From the NCBI GenBank assembly GCA_013002425.1, contig JABDJQ010000078.1:1-5323 (forward strand): DNA of 5,323 nucleotides, given 5' to 3'. Of this stretch, positions 1-5,323 are shown piece by piece. Under the pieces are notes generated by a model. It made no database searches, was not told where the DNA came from, and worked only from the letters and a program-made list of their open reading frames with translations. Numbering within the stretch: position 1 is the first letter of the stretch; every line of letters begins with the position of its first letter. The DNA is from Gemmatimonadota bacterium (GTDB lineage: Bacteria > Orphanbacterota > Orphanbacteria > Orphanbacterales > Orphanbacteraceae). Both the position numbers and the translations under genes were made by a program.

Positions 1-54
1 TCTCTTCTCTTCTCTTTCTTTTCTTCTCCTCTCTTCTCCTCTCTTTCTCCTTCC
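1..54. repeat. Pure polypyrimidine (T/C) tract
   Basis: All 54 bases are T or C, made of irregular TCTTC, TCTCC and TTTCT units, in an otherwise GC-rich sequence. The tract is cut by the window edge, so its real length is unknown. Homopurine:homopyrimidine tracts can form triplex (H-DNA) structures and can be slippage-prone; no such role is shown here. On the minus strand it would read as GA-rich and could in principle be the end of a Glu/Lys/Arg-rich coding region entering from the left, but no recognisable protein is seen. Confidence 0.85.
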
Positions 55-68
55 AACACTCTGACGAT

Positions 69-98
69 GGGAACGTCGGGCGGAGGGGGGGTGGGGGG
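69..98 (+). other. G-quadruplex-forming motif
   Basis: Four runs of three or more G (69-71, 78-80, 85-91, 93-98) are separated by loops of 6, 4 and 1 bases, which satisfies the usual G3+N1-7 rule. The motif is on the plus strand, the same strand as the transporter gene downstream. It overlaps the 5' arm of the foldback at 77-263, so quadruplex and hairpin would be mutually exclusive. Formation is an inference from the pattern only. Confidence 0.5.
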
Positions 99-263
99 CG
101 TGTGCGACGCAGCCGGTCCCATTGAGCCGGCCGCCTTCGGCGCACCGGTAGATCCCGTCTTCCGGCAACAGATGTCCGCAACCATGTCGCCGGCCATTCA
201 AAACCATCAAAGGCGGTCGGCCAGGACCGGCAAGAAGCACACGCCCCCCTCACCCTCCGCCCG
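77..263. repeat. Long imperfect inverted repeat (foldback); candidate structured RNA or small repeat element
   Basis: Read directly from the sequence, four complementary blocks are nested in order: 77-87 with 253-263 (11 bp), 93-105 with 237-249 (13 bp), 112-119 with 224-231 (8 bp), and 126-137 with 210-221 (12 bp, one of them the G-T pair 130/217). They are separated by small internal loops of 5x3, 6x5 and 6x2 bases. A further short pairing, 138-142 with 188-192, is possible in the apical part; the rest of 143-209 looks mostly unpaired. The single G-T pair would be a G-U wobble on the plus strand and a C-A mismatch on the minus strand, which slightly favours plus-strand transcription. There is no clear T-run after 263 and no obvious target-site duplication at the flanks. 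An open frame across this stretch is low complexity and probably not a gene. Possible identities are a long-hairpin small RNA, a MITE-like element or a repeated palindrome; none can be assigned. Confidence 0.7.
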
Positions 264-275
264 GCCGCTGTTTCA

Positions 276-305
276 TTGACACCCGCATCCCCTATCTCGT
301 ACTCT
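276..305 (+). promoter_or_regulatory. Possible sigma70-type promoter of the transporter gene
   Basis: TTGACA at 276-281 matches the -35 consensus exactly. The best -10 candidate is TACTCT at 300-305, 18 bases downstream, which matches only three of six positions. Transcription would start near 312, giving a leader of about 35 bases before the ATG at 346. The weak -10 box makes this tentative. Confidence 0.35.
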
Positions 306-334
306 GCCCGTGTCTTACGCTCGCACCACTCACC

Positions 335-342
335 GGGGAGGG
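335..342 (+). promoter_or_regulatory. Ribosome binding site fixing the transporter start
   Basis: GGGGAGGG contains GGAGG at 337-341, four bases before ATG 346. This supports 346 over the in-frame GTG at 310, which would add 12 residues not needed to align with the family and would lie about at the predicted transcription start. Confidence 0.75.
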
Positions 343-345
343 CCG

Positions 346-1905
346 ATGTCGCAGTCGCGCGGCGAATGGAAATCGAAACTCGGCTTCATTCTCGCCGCGT
401 CGGGGTCCGCGATCGGGCTCGGCAACATCGTCTTCTTCAGCGCCAACGCGTATCGCTTCGGCGCGGGCGCCTTCTACATCCCGTATCTCATCGCGCTTTT
501 CGCACTCGGCATCCCGATCATGATCCTGGAACTCGGCATCGGCCATCGCGCCCGCAAGGCGTTTCCGGAAGCGCTGTACGAGATCGCGGGGGTCAAGGGG
601 GAGTGGATCGGCTGGTTCGGACTGCTGAACGCGGCGGTGATCACGATGTACTACATCACGATTCTCGGCTGGGTCTTCGGCATGTGGATCGGATCGTTCG
701 GCTCGCTCTGGGAGCCGCGCCCGGTCCCGGCGTTCGGGCTCGAAAGCGGCACGCTGTCGAATTCGATGTCGTTCTTCTTCGACATGATCTCGAAATACGA
801 CGCGGTCGGCTACGTGATGCTCGTCTGGTTCCTGAACGGCCTCATCGTCTGGTGGGGAACGAAATCGATCGAGCGCGCGGTCAAAGTCTTCGTGCCGCTC
901 ATGTGGCTGTTCATGATCGTGCTCATTCTGCGGGGCCTGACGCTGCCGCACGGCACGAACGGCCTGCTGCTGCTGTTCACGCCCGACTTCGAAGTCATGA
1001 AGGACATCAACGTCTGGCAGGGGGCGTTCTCGCAGATCTTCTTCACGCTTTCGCTCGGCTTCGGAATCATGGCGACGTACGCGTCGTATCTGCCGAAGAA
1101 GACGGATCAGACGTCGAACGCGCTGACCATTTCGTTCCTGAACTGCTCGTTCGAATTCATCGCGGGGCTCGCGATCTTCTCGCTGCTGTTCTGTTTCGCG
1201 GTGGTTCCGAGCGCGTCCACGCTCAGCATGACGTTCTTCGTCATTCCCGAGGGGATCGGTTCGTTCCCCGTGGGCGTCAAGCTGTTCGGCATCCTGTTCT
1301 ATACGCTGCTGCTGACCGCGGGCCTCACGTCGTCCGTATCTCTGGTCGAGGGGATCGGCGCGGGAATCATCGACAAGTTCGGGATCGGCCGCCGCCCGGT
1401 CGTCCTGACGATCTGCGTGATCGGCGCAATCGGCTCGGTCGCCTTCGCCCTCCCCAAGGTGATCGATCCCGGACTCGCGAACGACGGCACGCTCGGCCTT
1501 ACGCTTCTCGACATGTTCGACCACTGGGCTTTCAGTTACGGACTGCTCATCTGCGGATTCCTGGAATGCGTGCTCGTCGGCTGGGTCCTCGGCGCTGACA
1601 AACTCCGCGCGTGGATCGACCAGAACGCGTTTATCAAGCTGCACCCGTTCTTCGACGTGATGATCAAGTGGGTGATTCCGATCGTGATCCTGTTCATCGT
1701 CGTGGTGTCGATCGTCCAGGAATCGACGTCCGGCGGAATCTACGGCCACAATTTCGTCGTCGGCGAGAACCGGAACCTGCATATCTTCGTGCTGGCGATG
1801 TGGATCATCTTCACGGTGTTCGGCGCGATGATTCTGACGGGCGCCGGTGGCTTCCGGCCACGGAAGAAGACGGGCCGGCTGCTCGACAAGGAGGAGCAGG
1901 AATGA
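346..1905 (+). CDS. Sodium-dependent symporter of the neurotransmitter:sodium symporter (NSS/SNF) family
   Basis: This is a 519-residue inner-membrane transporter of the LeuT fold (12 membrane helices expected), probably co-transporting an amino acid with sodium. Compared with LeuT from memory, the N-terminal R5 and W8 and the TM1 run GLGN (24-27) align without gaps. The TM3 tyrosine pair is Y102-Y103, TM6 has FFTLSLGFG (232-240), TM7 has N266 and E270, TM8 has AGLTSS (325-330), and TM10 has LDMFD ending at D392. Ligands of both sodium sites (A22, N27, T234, N266; G20, I23, A325, T328, S329) are retained. An acidic E270 at the position of LeuT E290 suggests chloride independence. The pocket residues are LeuT-like except S21 for Asn. 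The oddity is F30-F31-S32 where LeuT and most members have R-F-P, so the extracellular-gate Arg is missing while its partner Asp (D392) remains. The stop overlaps the next gene's start. The exact substrate is unknown. Confidence 0.93.
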   Translation: MSQSRGEWKSKLGFILAASGSAIGLGNIVFFSANAYRFGAGAFYIPYLIALFALGIPIMILELGIGHRARKAFPEALYEIAGVKGEWIGWFGLLNAAVITMYYITILGWVFGMWIGSFGSLWEPRPVPAFGLESGTLSNSMSFFFDMISKYDAVGYVMLVWFLNGLIVWWGTKSIERAVKVFVPLMWLFMIVLILRGLTLPHGTNGLLLLFTPDFEVMKDINVWQGAFSQIFFTLSLGFGIMATYASYLPKKTDQTSNALTISFLNCSFEFIAGLAIFSLLFCFAVVPSASTLSMTFFVIPEGIGSFPVGVKLFGILFYTLLLTAGLTSSVSLVEGIGAGIIDKFGIGRRPVVLTICVIGAIGSVAFALPKVIDPGLANDGTLGLTLLDMFDHWAFSYGLLICGFLECVLVGWVLGADKLRAWIDQNAFIKLHPFFDVMIKWVIPIVILFIVVVSIVQESTSGGIYGHNFVVGENRNLHIFVLAMWIIFTVFGAMILTGAGGFRPRKKTGRLLDKEEQE

Positions 1906-2348
1906 GCGCCCGCTCCCGGCTGTTCGCGATCGCGTTTCTGTGCGTCGGGGCGTTCCTGACCCCGGGCGGGGCGCGCGGCGAGGTCACGCTGACGCTCGCC
2001 GACGAGTTCCCGGAACGGGGGACGCCGGTTGCGATCCTGCTCAGCGGGTGCGAACCGGGGACGGAGTACACGATCGACGTCACATACCGGCCGAACAGCG
2101 AGACGTCGTTCGACGAAACCGTCGGGACGGTCGTTGCGGATGCGTATCTGGCCACGATCCCGTGGCAACCGCTCGATGCCGGGATCACCGAGGTCCGCGT
2201 GCTCCACGGGGAGGAAAAGCTCACCTCGCGGAACGTCGCCGTCCGCTTCGACAGAGTGCCGTTTTCGGGCATCCTCGTCTTTCTGGGCGCAGGCGTGCTT
2301 CTCTTCGGCGGCGCGATGACTTCGATGCGACGCGCCCTCGAAACCTGA
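1902..2348 (+). CDS. Unrecognised membrane-anchored extracytoplasmic protein, coupled to the NSS transporter
   Basis: This is a 148-residue protein whose family I do not recognise. An N-terminal signal peptide (Arg at 4 and 6, hydrophobic 7-19, probable cleavage after ARG at 24-26) is followed by about 90 residues rich in alternating polar and hydrophobic strand-like segments, with GTPVAI, PGTEYTIDVTYRP and AGITEVRVLHG. This looks like a single Ig-like or similar beta-sandwich domain. A hydrophobic helix at about 121-139 followed by R143-R144 predicts a C-terminal anchor with the tail in the cytoplasm and the domain outside. AAGGAG at 1888-1893 lies eight bases before the ATG, and the ATG overlaps the transporter stop (ATGA), so translation is probably coupled. 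An accessory or stabilising partner of the transporter is inferred from this arrangement. Small partner proteins are known for some bacterial NSS transporters (MetS with MetP), but this one is larger and differently built. One Cys (C50) remains in the mature part. Confidence 0.85.
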   Translation: MSARSRLFAIAFLCVGAFLTPGGARGEVTLTLADEFPERGTPVAILLSGCEPGTEYTIDVTYRPNSETSFDETVGTVVADAYLATIPWQPLDAGITEVRVLHGEEKLTSRNVAVRFDRVPFSGILVFLGAGVLLFGGAMTSMRRALET

Positions 2349-2373
2349 TCCCACGGCCGTTTCGTACGCTTTC

Positions 2374-2392
2374 ACGGGCTTGCCTCGCCCGT
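2374..2392. repeat. Short inverted repeat around the ferredoxin -35 box
   Basis: ACGGGC at 2374-2379 and GCCCGT at 2387-2392 are perfect 6-bp complements around a 7-base loop that contains the proposed -35 box. It could be an operator, or a weak stem ending the transporter transcript; there is no T-run after it, so a classic intrinsic terminator is unlikely. Confidence 0.45.
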
Positions 2393-2408
2393 CAGTGCGA
2401 TCTATACT
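2380..2408 (+). promoter_or_regulatory. Sigma70-like promoter of the ferredoxin gene
   Basis: TTGCCT at 2380-2385 (four of six to the -35 consensus) and TATACT at 2403-2408 (five of six to the -10) are separated by exactly 17 bases. The predicted transcription start near 2415 leaves a leader of about 37 bases. This suggests the ferredoxin is transcribed independently of the transporter pair. Confidence 0.6.
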
Positions 2409-2437
2409 GTCTAGCGAGTCACGTGAATACCGACGGG

Positions 2438-2444
2438 TAAGGAG
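2438..2444 (+). promoter_or_regulatory. Ribosome binding site fixing the ferredoxin start
   Basis: TAAGGAG lies seven bases before ATG 2452. It rules in 2452 over the upstream in-frame TTG at 2380, which is itself part of the -35 box and would add 24 residues before the conserved ferredoxin N-terminus. Confidence 0.85.
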
Positions 2445-2451
2445 TACATTC

Positions 2452-2757
2452 ATGACCTATGTCGTTACCGATAACTGCAGGAAATGTCGTTTTACCGACT
2501 GCGTAGCGGTCTGTCCTGTCGACTGCTTCAAAGCGGACGCGGACATGCTCTACATCGATCCGGAAGAGTGCATCGACTGCGGCGCCTGCGTGCCGGAATG
2601 TCCGGTGGAAGCGATTTACGCGGAAGAGGATCTGCCGGCCGAGAAGGAAGAGTGGATCGCGATCAACGCGGAGAAATCGCCCGACCTTCCGACGATTTCC
2701 GAAACGGAAGATCCGCTGCCGACCGCGGAAGAGCGAAAGAAAGAACTCGGCTTCTAG
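2452..2757 (+). CDS. fdxA: 7Fe ferredoxin (3Fe-4S plus 4Fe-4S), FdxA type
   Basis: This is a 101-residue soluble, acidic electron carrier. The N-terminus MTYVVTDNC and the spacing of nine cysteines follow Azotobacter vinelandii ferredoxin I with an offset of one. C9, C17 and C50 should bind the 3Fe-4S cluster; C21, C40, C43 and C46 should bind the 4Fe-4S cluster; C12 and C25 correspond to its non-ligand cysteines. The second half holds the normal CxxCxxCxxxCP motif (40-51), while the first has the CxxCxxxxCxxxCP arrangement typical of 7Fe proteins. Residues 57-101 are the Glu-rich C-terminal extension expected for this class, and total length is close to the usual 105-112. It has its own promoter and ribosome binding site. 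No redox partner gene is adjacent, so its electron donor and acceptor cannot be named. Its stop is 45 bases from the stop of the convergent glgC gene. Confidence 0.95.
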   Translation: MTYVVTDNCRKCRFTDCVAVCPVDCFKADADMLYIDPEECIDCGACVPECPVEAIYAEEDLPAEKEEWIAINAEKSPDLPTISETEDPLPTAEERKKELGF

Positions 2758-2802
2758 ACTCGTTCGGACGGTGGTTTCGGGGGCGAGAAGCGGCGCGGCG
2801 GC

Positions 2803-4065
2803 TCAGGAACTGCGGCGGACGGTGCTTCCGGGCGAAATGCGTGCGTCGCCGAAATCGGAATCGATCGCGTGAGGTTCGACGATCGTGTTCCGTCCGAGAT
2901 CCGCGCCCGCCGGAATGCGCGCTCCCTTTCCGATGACAGTCAGGCCGGTATACAGATGATCGGGCGATGCTTCGTTTACATGCGAGGCGTCGCCCGTTCC
3001 TATTCGTGCGCCGTCGCCGATCACGCCGTTCTTGTCCACGATCACGTCGCGCAGCACGGCGCCGCGCCCGACGTGAACGTTGTGCATGAGCACGCTCCCC
3101 TGCACGTCCGCGCCCTCTTCGATCGTCACGCCGGGCGACAGAACCGAACGCTCCACCCGCCCTTCGATGTGACAGCCGGGACTCACGACGCACGTCTTCG
3201 CGTCCGCGCTGCGCGCGGCGAGTGAAGGGGGACGATCGCCCACGCGTCCGTCGAGTTCGTGATTCGTGCGCACGCGCCAGTTGCGGATATCGAGCCCCGA
3301 CGCCGGGTCGAGCATGTCCATGTTCGCGGCCCAGTAGGCCTGCAGCGTGCCGACGTCGCGCCAGTACCCTTCGAACGGATACGCGAAGACCGTGTCGTTG
3401 GCGAGCGCCGCGGGAATGATGTTCTTGCCGAAATCGTGTTCGGCGATGCCGCGCAGCGCGTTCGTCAGATACTTCGCGTCGAAACAGTAGATGCCGAGCG
3501 AAGCGAGATTGCTCTTCGGCTCCGTCGGCTTCTCTTCCCAGTCGACGATGCGCCCGAGGTCGTCGGTCGAGGCGATCCCGAAATGACGGGTATCTTCCCA
3601 CGGCACCCGCATCATCGCGATCGTGAGGTCCGCGTCGGCTTCCTTGTGAAACTCGATCATCGGGCCGTAATCCATGTGATAGATGTGGTCTCCCGAGAGA
3701 ATCATGATTCGTTCGGGGTTGATGAAGTCGATGTAGTCGAGATTCTGGCGAATGGCGTCGGCCGTGCCGCGGTACCAGTCGGACTCGGCGTCGCCGGTGC
3801 GAGGCGGCAGAATCTTCGCGCCGCGTCTTCGCCCGTACAGATCCCACGCCTCGCCCCCGCCCACGTGTTCGTTCAGCGAGAGCGGCTTGTACTGTGTGAG
3901 CACGGCCACGCGGTCGATTCCCGAGTTCATGACGTTGGACAAAGCGAAGTCAATAATGCGGTAGAGCCCGCCGAACGGGACGGCCGGCTTCGCGCGCGCG
4001 GTCGAGAGGATGTTGAGGCGCGTGCCGCCGCCGCCCGCGAGAAGCATGACGAGCGTCTTTTTCAT
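2803..4065 (-). CDS. glgC: Glucose-1-phosphate adenylyltransferase (ADP-glucose pyrophosphorylase), catalytic copy
   Basis: This is a cytoplasmic enzyme of 420 residues, normal for GlgC, making ADP-glucose and pyrophosphate from ATP and glucose-1-phosphate for glycogen synthesis. Seen in order: nucleotide-binding loop LAGGGGTRL (9-17, catalytic-loop R16), RAKPAVPFGG (24-33, K26), YRIIDFALSN (35-44), WYRGTADA (97-104), LSGDHIYHMDY (123-133, metal and catalytic D126), EEKP (177-180, glucose-1-phosphate-binding K179) and GYWRDVGT (233-240, second metal-binding D237). From about 290 the repeated hydrophobic-x-x-G pattern marks the left-handed beta-helix. The residue corresponding to E. coli K39, which contributes to fructose-1,6-bisphosphate activation, is A23, so its allosteric control may differ. 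The start is ATG 4065, whose ATGA overlaps the stop of the upstream paralog; there is only a weak G-rich ribosome site inside that gene, so translational coupling is likely. A sugar nucleotide other than ADP-glucose cannot be fully excluded. Confidence 0.93.
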   Translation of the reverse strand: MKKTLVMLLAGGGGTRLNILSTARAKPAVPFGGLYRIIDFALSNVMNSGIDRVAVLTQYKPLSLNEHVGGGEAWDLYGRRRGAKILPPRTGDAESDWYRGTADAIRQNLDYIDFINPERIMILSGDHIYHMDYGPMIEFHKEADADLTIAMMRVPWEDTRHFGIASTDDLGRIVDWEEKPTEPKSNLASLGIYCFDAKYLTNALRGIAEHDFGKNIIPAALANDTVFAYPFEGYWRDVGTLQAYWAANMDMLDPASGLDIRNWRVRTNHELDGRVGDRPPSLAARSADAKTCVVSPGCHIEGRVERSVLSPGVTIEEGADVQGSVLMHNVHVGRGAVLRDVIVDKNGVIGDGARIGTGDASHVNEASPDHLYTGLTVIGKGARIPAGADLGRNTIVEPHAIDSDFGDARISPGSTVRRSS

Positions 4066-5323
4066 GTGACCAGCACCCCCGCGGGATACGAAGACTCCGT
4101 GAACTGCTCTTCGTTCAGGAACGGGGGGACGATGCAGTTCTTGCCCATCTCCACCGTGCCGGGAATGTGCGTGTCCTTGCCGATCAGCGTGATGCCGGAA
4201 CGGAGCAGGTCGGGGTGCACGCTGTTCGCGCGCGTGTCGTTTCCGATGCCGATGCGGGCGCCCGGCCCGATCGTGACTTTCTCGTCGGCGATTACCTTCG
4301 TGATTTCGGCGCCGGCCGCAACACGGGCGTCGGGGAACAGGATCGAGTCGCGCACCACGGCGCCCGCTTCGACGACCACGCCCGGGAACAGGATCGAGCG
4401 CTCCACCGTGCCGGCGATATGACAGCCGAACGTGAAGCGTGAATTCGTGACGCGCGATTCCCCGGTCAGGATCGCGGGCGACCGCTCGCGCAGGCGCTTG
4501 TCGTCGAGGTTGGTGCGCAGCCGCCACTTCTCGAACCCGAGATTGCCCTCGCCGTCGAGGAAGTCCATGTTCGCGCGCCAGTATTCGTCGATCGTGCGGC
4601 TGTAGGCCCAGTACCCGCGATGTTTCCAGCCGAATACCTTGAACTTCGGGATCAGCGCGGGAAGGACGTCGCGGCCGAATTCGAACGTGCCCGTCGGTGG
4701 GGCGAAGTTCCGCAGGATCTCGCTCAGTACGCTGCGTTTGAAGAGGTAAATCGTCATCGACGCCCAGTTGTAGAGCGGGCGCTTCGGCTTTTCGACGTAG
4801 TCGACGAGCGGTCCGCCCGGATCCGCGTCTTCCCCCTCGATATCGCCGAGGCCGAACCGCCCCGCGTCATCGCCGGGAACCGGTACGAACGCGGCCGTGA
4901 CGTCGGCGTCGTTCTCCTCGTGAAAGCGCACGAGCTCCTGGTAATCCATGTTGTAGATGTGGTCGCCCGACACGATCAGCACGTGTTCGTGCGGGTACTC
5001 TTCGAGAAACTCGCGGTTCTGGGCGACGGCGTCGGCCGTGCCGCGATACCAGTCGGTATGCGAGCTCCCCTGCTGGGGCGGCAGGAGCGTGACGCCGCGC
5101 TCGCGGCCGACGAAATCCCACGACGCGCCCACGCCCACGTGGTTGATCAGCGATGTGGACCGGTACTGGGACAGAATGCCGACGCGCTCGATGCCGGAGT
5201 TCATCAGGTTGCTGAGTGGAAAGTCGATAACGCGGTACATGCCGCCGAAAAAGACGGCCGATTTCGGCCTGTGCAGCGTGAGCACGCTGAGTTCGTCGAC
5301 TCGGCCGCCCGCCAGTATGAGGG
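4062..5323 (-). CDS. GlgC-like nucleotidyltransferase paralog with altered active site (5' end outside window); possible regulatory subunit
   Basis: The frame is open to the right edge, so only the first few residues are missing; 419 codons are visible, beginning LILAGG. It is collinear with the downstream glgC: RPKSAVFFGGMYRVIDF, WYRGTADAV, VSGDHIYNMDY (Asp codon 4964-4962), DYVEKPKRP and a C-terminal beta-helix with hexapeptide-like repeats are present. Two active-site elements differ. The loop GGTR of the neighbour is RVDE here (5303-5292), replacing the catalytic-loop Arg with Glu. The RDVGT element is AYSRT (4607-4593), replacing the second metal-binding Asp with Tyr. Both changes are gap-free in the alignment, so they are not frameshifts. 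By analogy with GlgD of Firmicutes and the large subunit of plant ADP-glucose pyrophosphorylase, this may be a weakly active or regulatory partner of GlgC. A nucleotidyltransferase with another substrate is the alternative. It is the first gene of the visible pair and overlaps glgC by ATGA. Confidence 0.88.
   Translation of the reverse strand, partial: LILAGGRVDELSVLTLHRPKSAVFFGGMYRVIDFPLSNLMNSGIERVGILSQYRSTSLINHVGVGASWDFVGRERGVTLLPPQQGSSHTDWYRGTADAVAQNREFLEEYPHEHVLIVSGDHIYNMDYQELVRFHEENDADVTAAFVPVPGDDAGRFGLGDIEGEDADPGGPLVDYVEKPKRPLYNWASMTIYLFKRSVLSEILRNFAPPTGTFEFGRDVLPALIPKFKVFGWKHRGYWAYSRTIDEYWRANMDFLDGEGNLGFEKWRLRTNLDDKRLRERSPAILTGESRVTNSRFTFGCHIAGTVERSILFPGVVVEAGAVVRDSILFPDARVAAGAEITKVIADEKVTIGPGARIGIGNDTRANSVHPDLLRSGITLIGKDTHIPGTVEMGKNCIVPPFLNEEQFTESSYPAGVLVT

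Noticed and set aside
215..240. Resemblance to SRP RNA domain IV (CCAGGACCGGCAAGAAGCA)
   Set aside because: The conserved GGAAGG loop and closing pair are absent (GGCAAG here), and GGACCGGC instead pairs with 112-119 in the foldback.
67..279. Open frame of 70 codons on the plus strand
   Set aside because: Its translation is low-complexity Gly/Ala/Pro/Ser. It lies over the G-rich tract and the foldback, has no convincing ribosome site, and matches no family; the frame is explained by high GC.
310..345. GTG 310 as the transporter start
   Set aside because: The strong GGAGG at 337-341 serves ATG 346, and the family N-terminus (R5, W8) aligns with LeuT without offset from 346.
292..1782. Long minus-strand open frame opposite the transporter
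   Set aside because: Its translation is Arg/Asp/Glu/His-rich, the antisense shadow of a high-GC gene with strong third-position bias; the plus-strand frame is a clear NSS protein.
1935..1946. Possible lipobox in the signal peptide of the 148-residue protein (AFLC, Cys14)
   Set aside because: The residue before Cys is Leu rather than Gly/Ala/Ser, and the Cys lies inside the hydrophobic core; an ordinary signal peptidase I site after ARG fits better.
2419..2426. TCACGTGA palindrome in the ferredoxin leader
   Set aside because: A single 8-base palindrome just after the predicted transcription start has no second copy or known regulator match here; chance occurrence is plausible.
3259..4422. 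Long plus-strand open frame opposite the two glgC genes
   Set aside because: It spans the junction of two well-supported minus-strand genes and has the Arg/Val/Asp-rich composition of an antisense shadow, with no recognisable motif.

Overview
The window comes from a high-GC bacterium with strong Shine-Dalgarno sites and ATGA start/stop overlaps. It carries a protein with a Sec signal peptide, an Azotobacter-type 7Fe ferredoxin and bacterial glycogen-type nucleotidyltransferases. It looks like a Gram-negative-grade bacterium, but nothing here fixes the phylum. The layout is two plus-strand transcription units followed by a convergent minus-strand pair that runs off the right end.

Bases 1-345 hold no convincing gene. 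They start with a 54-base pure pyrimidine tract, followed by a G-rich run with G-quadruplex potential. Bases 77-263 then form four nested, collinear complementary blocks (11, 13, 8 and 12 bp). This is a long imperfect foldback and the least explained element in the window: a structured RNA or a small non-autonomous repeat element. A TTGACA box and a strong ribosome binding site precede the first gene.

Bases 346-2348 form a two-gene unit. The first gene is a 519-residue neurotransmitter:sodium symporter (LeuT fold) with both sodium sites and most of the substrate pocket intact, but with Phe in place of the extracellular-gate Arg. The second, overlapping it by ATGA, is an unrecognised 148-residue protein with a signal peptide, one extracytoplasmic beta-rich domain and a C-terminal membrane anchor. 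Overlap and topology suggest it is a partner of the transporter.

Bases 2452-2757 encode a 7Fe (3Fe-4S/4Fe-4S) ferredoxin of the FdxA type. It has its own sigma70-like promoter, whose -35 box lies in the loop of a short inverted repeat.

On the minus strand two tandem glucose-1-phosphate adenylyltransferase (GlgC) paralogs overlap by ATGA. The downstream copy (4065-2803) has all canonical catalytic motifs. The upstream copy (5323-4062, missing only its first few residues) has lost the catalytic loop Arg and the second metal-binding Asp. The pair therefore resembles a regulatory plus catalytic subunit arrangement for ADP-glucose (glycogen) synthesis, analogous to GlgD/GlgC or the plant large/small subunits. 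The unidentified foldback, the uncharacterised transporter partner and the apparently catalytically impaired GlgC paralog are the main points of interest; no wholly new multi-gene system is evident.
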